Source: Branchiostoma floridae (lineage: Eukaryota; Chordata; Leptocardii; Amphioxiformes; Branchiostomatidae). Taken from it: a stretch of DNA of 62,000 bases. The stretch spans positions 12,012,483 to 12,074,482 of the forward strand of contig NC_049981.1 in the NCBI RefSeq assembly GCF_000003815.2. Reading direction: 5' to 3'. Within the stretch, counting starts at the first letter, position 1. Every line of letters begins with the position of its first letter. Of this stretch, positions 58,793-62,000 are shown piece after piece. Made by a program: the position numbers and the translations under genes. The notes beneath the pieces are model-generated. The model searched no databases. It was not told where the DNA came from and worked only from the letters and a program-made list of their open reading frames with translations.

Positions 58793-59888
58793 GCTGCTTT
58801 ATTCTTTGGCATTTCTGGCATGAAATAGCTTTTCATCAATTTTCTATCTTTGACTTGTGCAAACATGCATGTGGCTGAAAACCTACAGAACTTGTAAGAG
58901 CACTCTGCTGATTTTTGGTGCAGGTCACACTTAAAATTGTATTCATTCAAGTTGACAATTTTACGATAGGTAATATTTGTCATAATGTAAATTGGAAGTA
59001 TCTAAATTTGAGATGTGTAAAGATTTTAAATATTTCTTAAAAATAACTGATTCTTTTTTCTGGCTTGCTATAGCAAACAAACAATCATGTGTCTTATCAA
59101 GTCATTATTGTTAAGTAATGTTATGCATCAAAAATGCTACATTGGAATTTAATGTGATTCTTGCTTGAAAATATGTCCCTTTCTATATTTGTTAAATGGG
59201 ATGACTCCATATTGGGAATGACTCCATTTATGGAGCATCTTGCACACTATTTGATCATTTTGCTAACGCAGATCTATTTTCTTTGCTTTTGAAAATTTCA
59301 TAAGAATATCAGAACACTCAGTATTTGTACTATGTAATGAAGCAAAGAGATAGGCAGTATTGATTATGTTACATATTAAAATCAGTGCTGATATGTAATA
59401 CAGCTCACTTATCATTGCTTTATTTTCTGTAAAATTCAATAAAAAATTTGTAGCCTGATAGTAGTATGCATCAAATTTTCAGAACACAATTGTGCATTTC
59501 AATCTCTGTGTGGGTAGTGCATTGAACATTATAATCTTTCACAACAGCAAATTTTGTCCCATATAGTTTTTGTTCTGTTCTATGTTCATTCAAAATTTGT
59601 TTAAAAATGTAGTATATTAGTTGTATTAGTAATGTCTTTGAAACTGGTATGTTGTGTTATTTGTAGTTTGCTGGCTTTTTTTTAGATATTTTTTGTGTAC
59701 AACATGATCAACAACAATGACACAATATATATTGTTTAAGTTATAATTCATCACACTCATTTCAAATGTTTAGAAATATTTGATCCAAGTTTCAGCATCC
59801 TCTCTCATCATTGAATGAATGGACTGTATTCTGATTGGCTTATTATCAGCTCAACTGCAGTACTAATTAGAACTTTGATCTTGGGTAA

Positions 59889-60188
59889 GGCCACAACTAT
59901 TTAATTTCTTGGTTCTCGAATTTTATCCAAAAAAAAATTGCAAAAAGTCTGTGGTGAACTTATATAACACGAAAAGTTAAGTAGTCAACTTTTCAGCTTT
60001 TCATGGCATGATTTTTCCAATGAATCTCTTCCTTTGATTTTATACCACTGTTCTGATCATGTGACTGCAAATAAGCACTCTGATTGGTTTATCAGCAGTA
60101 TGTGCCCCTGGAATGGTTTTTTTTATAGCAAAACCTATATTATTTTTCTTGGGACTAAATTAAACCAAGAAATTAAATTGGTGTGGCC
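59889..60188. mobile_element. 300-bp foldback element with 26-bp ends
   Basis: ggccacaactatttaatttc (from 59889) is mirrored by gaaattaaattggtgtggcc (to 60188) with two or three mismatches. Non-coding. A relative lies in MGAT1 intron 4. Confidence 0.8.
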
Positions 60189-61335
60189 TAAAGTAGCGTA
60201 TTAATAGAGTCCTATGGTGACAAAAATGCAACAACATATCCGTAATAGATTGATGTTTCTGGTTGGTTTCCTTGGACTGGCTTTCTTTGAAAAGGGGGAT
60301 TATTGTCAGAAATTCTGTTAGGACTGATTTTTATCTTTATCAACAAGTCACAGCAACTTTGGTTTCATCAAACTGCTCTGGATTCAGAGTTGAGTAAGAC
60401 CCTTTCACATCCTTGTTGAAGGCTAGTCATGGGGAAACCAGGGTACAACTATGTACAAACAAACTCTGTAGAATAGAACTTATTCTTCCCACAGGAAGCA
60501 AAGAGAAACTTCTGGCTCTTTCTTTAAAGTGTAGCTGTGCAATAAAGTTTTCTTATGTGGGTTTTAAACATTTTATTCCTGCTTGTTTACTTCAGAGTAA
60601 CACAATGCAAGCTATTGTATTGGTACGTAATTAATTGGTTATGTGCTACTTATGCATAAGGGCTCAGGATTGTGTACATCAATAAAAAAGACAAAATTCC
60701 CTGCAAGTTTTACTCCAGAAATAAATCTCCAACTTTTCAAGCTGGGTGTTTATTTTTCATAGTTTGTGTAACGTTATACTGCATCTGAGCAAAGGAAGCA
60801 CAGAGATGTGGTAGCCCACTATCCATCCTACAACACTGTATTGTTTTAGCTCTGGGGTCGCTTCTGATGACTTCACTAGCTGCTGAATGATCTAAAGTGT
60901 TTTAGCAAGCATAGTGTGGGCACAGGGGACAAACTTTCAACCAGCGCAGGGTGTTTCTTTCTGAAGACAACCCTGCGGTCCATCATAGATGTGACATCTT
61001 GTGTGACAAAAATCTGATTGGTACCCTTCCCCTTTACATTGTACTTGGTCCTTAATATCTGAGAATACCTGTTTGGTCCCAGATACTGTGCCATTACAGA
61101 AGACCATGTGTCCTGGAGCCAGTCAGAGCTTTTGCTTCCATCTATCTGAATATTCCATTTTATTCCCAATTTGTCTTATGAAGGGTGCCTGGCTTTTGGC
61201 AGACAAATGAGCAGAGGAGCACACTGTGTACATCATCAGTTGGCTGTGTGTGCATATACATGTACATATACAATCATGATAACTCGAGAATCCCTGGATG
61301 GATTGTATTGATATTAGGTATGTGAGTAGGACCTA

Positions 61336-61526
61336 GAGTTTGGGCCCCTTGGTGACTTTCTACTGTGCTTCAGTGGACCTTTTGGTTTTGAAATGTCATG
61401 TTCTGGACAAGAGACTGTCACCATTTCTGGTTGATGAAGTCAGGAAGAAGTGACATGAGTTTAGGCCTCGAGCTCTAGTACTTTTCTTTGGAATGCAGCT
61501 GGACACTTTGAAACAGGACAGGATGA
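61336..61526 (+). repeat. Dispersed repeat, third copy of the gggccc/gaaacagga family
   Basis: gagtttgggccccttggtg with aaatgtcatgttctgga, then gtttaggcctcgagctctag with gacactttgaaacagga. Same two-part order as 51539-51720. Confidence 0.7.
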
Positions 61527-62000
61527 AAAGGGATGAATACATTTTAATCATTTTTGACCTGTAGGTAATATGCGTGCATACTTTATCTTACAATGCTTAT
61601 TGTTTGATACGTAACTTCTATGTTGTTACATGTGGCTTGCATAGTAAATTTTACCCAATTCTATATATCATCATCTATAGCTAACAACAGATTCAGTATA
61701 AACTTGGACAATTTACATATAGAGAAATATTAGCCACATCCCACAGCAAGATGTGCAAAGTGCAAAGGCTAGTAAAGATATAGGTTCCAGGAAAGCATAC
61801 TTAATTACAATACAATTGGGAATGTGCTGAAGTTGGTCCATACTAATCTGAACAGTAATGCTACATTATCACACAATTACGTTGAACTTGTGCCTGTAAA
61901 AGGCAGAGGCTGGTTGTCAAACAGATCAGGTTTCTAATTTCATGTGCCACACATCACAATATTTAACAAATAAAAAGCTTCAAAGCCTAAAACTACAATT

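Larger units (their letters stand above)
57836..62000. other. MGAT1 3' flank, no supported gene
   Basis: A/T-rich sequence with the repeats listed separately. A minus-strand open frame at 60876-61169 is discussed among the findings; it lacks a convincing splice acceptor and is not called a gene. Confidence 0.4.

Overview
The window is animal nuclear DNA: multi-exon genes with GT-AG introns, tRNA-derived SINE-like repeats, dozens of foldback and terminal-inverted-repeat elements, and TTAGGG-type telomeric motifs. Both genes read residue for residue like vertebrate proteins, but the introns are compact and repeat-rich. My best guess is an invertebrate deuterostome, most likely amphioxus (Branchiostoma); the species is an inference. 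Two runs of N (34809-35803 and 38836-38935) mark it as a draft assembly.

Layout. 1-845 is a ~171-bp satellite whose every unit carries a short CCCTAA tract, followed by a two-unit ~185-bp tandem repeat (to ~1200). 1201-3276 has no gene apart from the probable 3' UTR of the next one. 3277-17100 on the minus strand is a complete SUPT5H (transcription elongation factor SPT5) gene. I could join 28 coding exons in phase into 1100 residues: acidic N terminus, NGN, a KOW series, both C-terminal repeat regions and the terminal KOW segment. A non-coding first exon ends at 17420, next to a CpG-containing region with three ACGTCA motifs that may be a divergent promoter. 17876-48135 has no recognisable coding gene; it holds mobile elements (a hAT-type MITE with an 8-bp target duplication, a TA-flanked MITE with 30-bp inverted ends, 1.9-kb and 0.9-kb inverted-repeat elements, a tRNA-like SINE head) and the two gaps. 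48136-57835 on the plus strand is a complete MGAT1 (GnT-I, GT13 family) gene: 11 coding exons, 448 residues. The rest, to 62000, is MGAT1 3' flank and repeats.

The two genes are not functionally linked: SPT5 acts on RNA polymerase II in the nucleus, GnT-I acts on N-glycans in the medial Golgi. They are divergently oriented, and MGAT1 has an upstream non-coding exon that I could not place with certainty.

The most unusual signal is a recurrent pattern I call exon echoes: partial, decayed copies of a coding exon edge lying in the adjacent intron. SUPT5H has clear ones after exons 10, 14 and 21 and a weaker one after exon 16. MGAT1 has tandem arrays in intron 1 and intron 6 that multiply the splice acceptor with the first codons of the next exon, and a possible echo of exon 10 behind its own acceptor. 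Several echoes keep working-looking splice sites but carry stops or frameshifts, so they could act as decoy or poison splice sites. Whether they are used is unknown from sequence alone.
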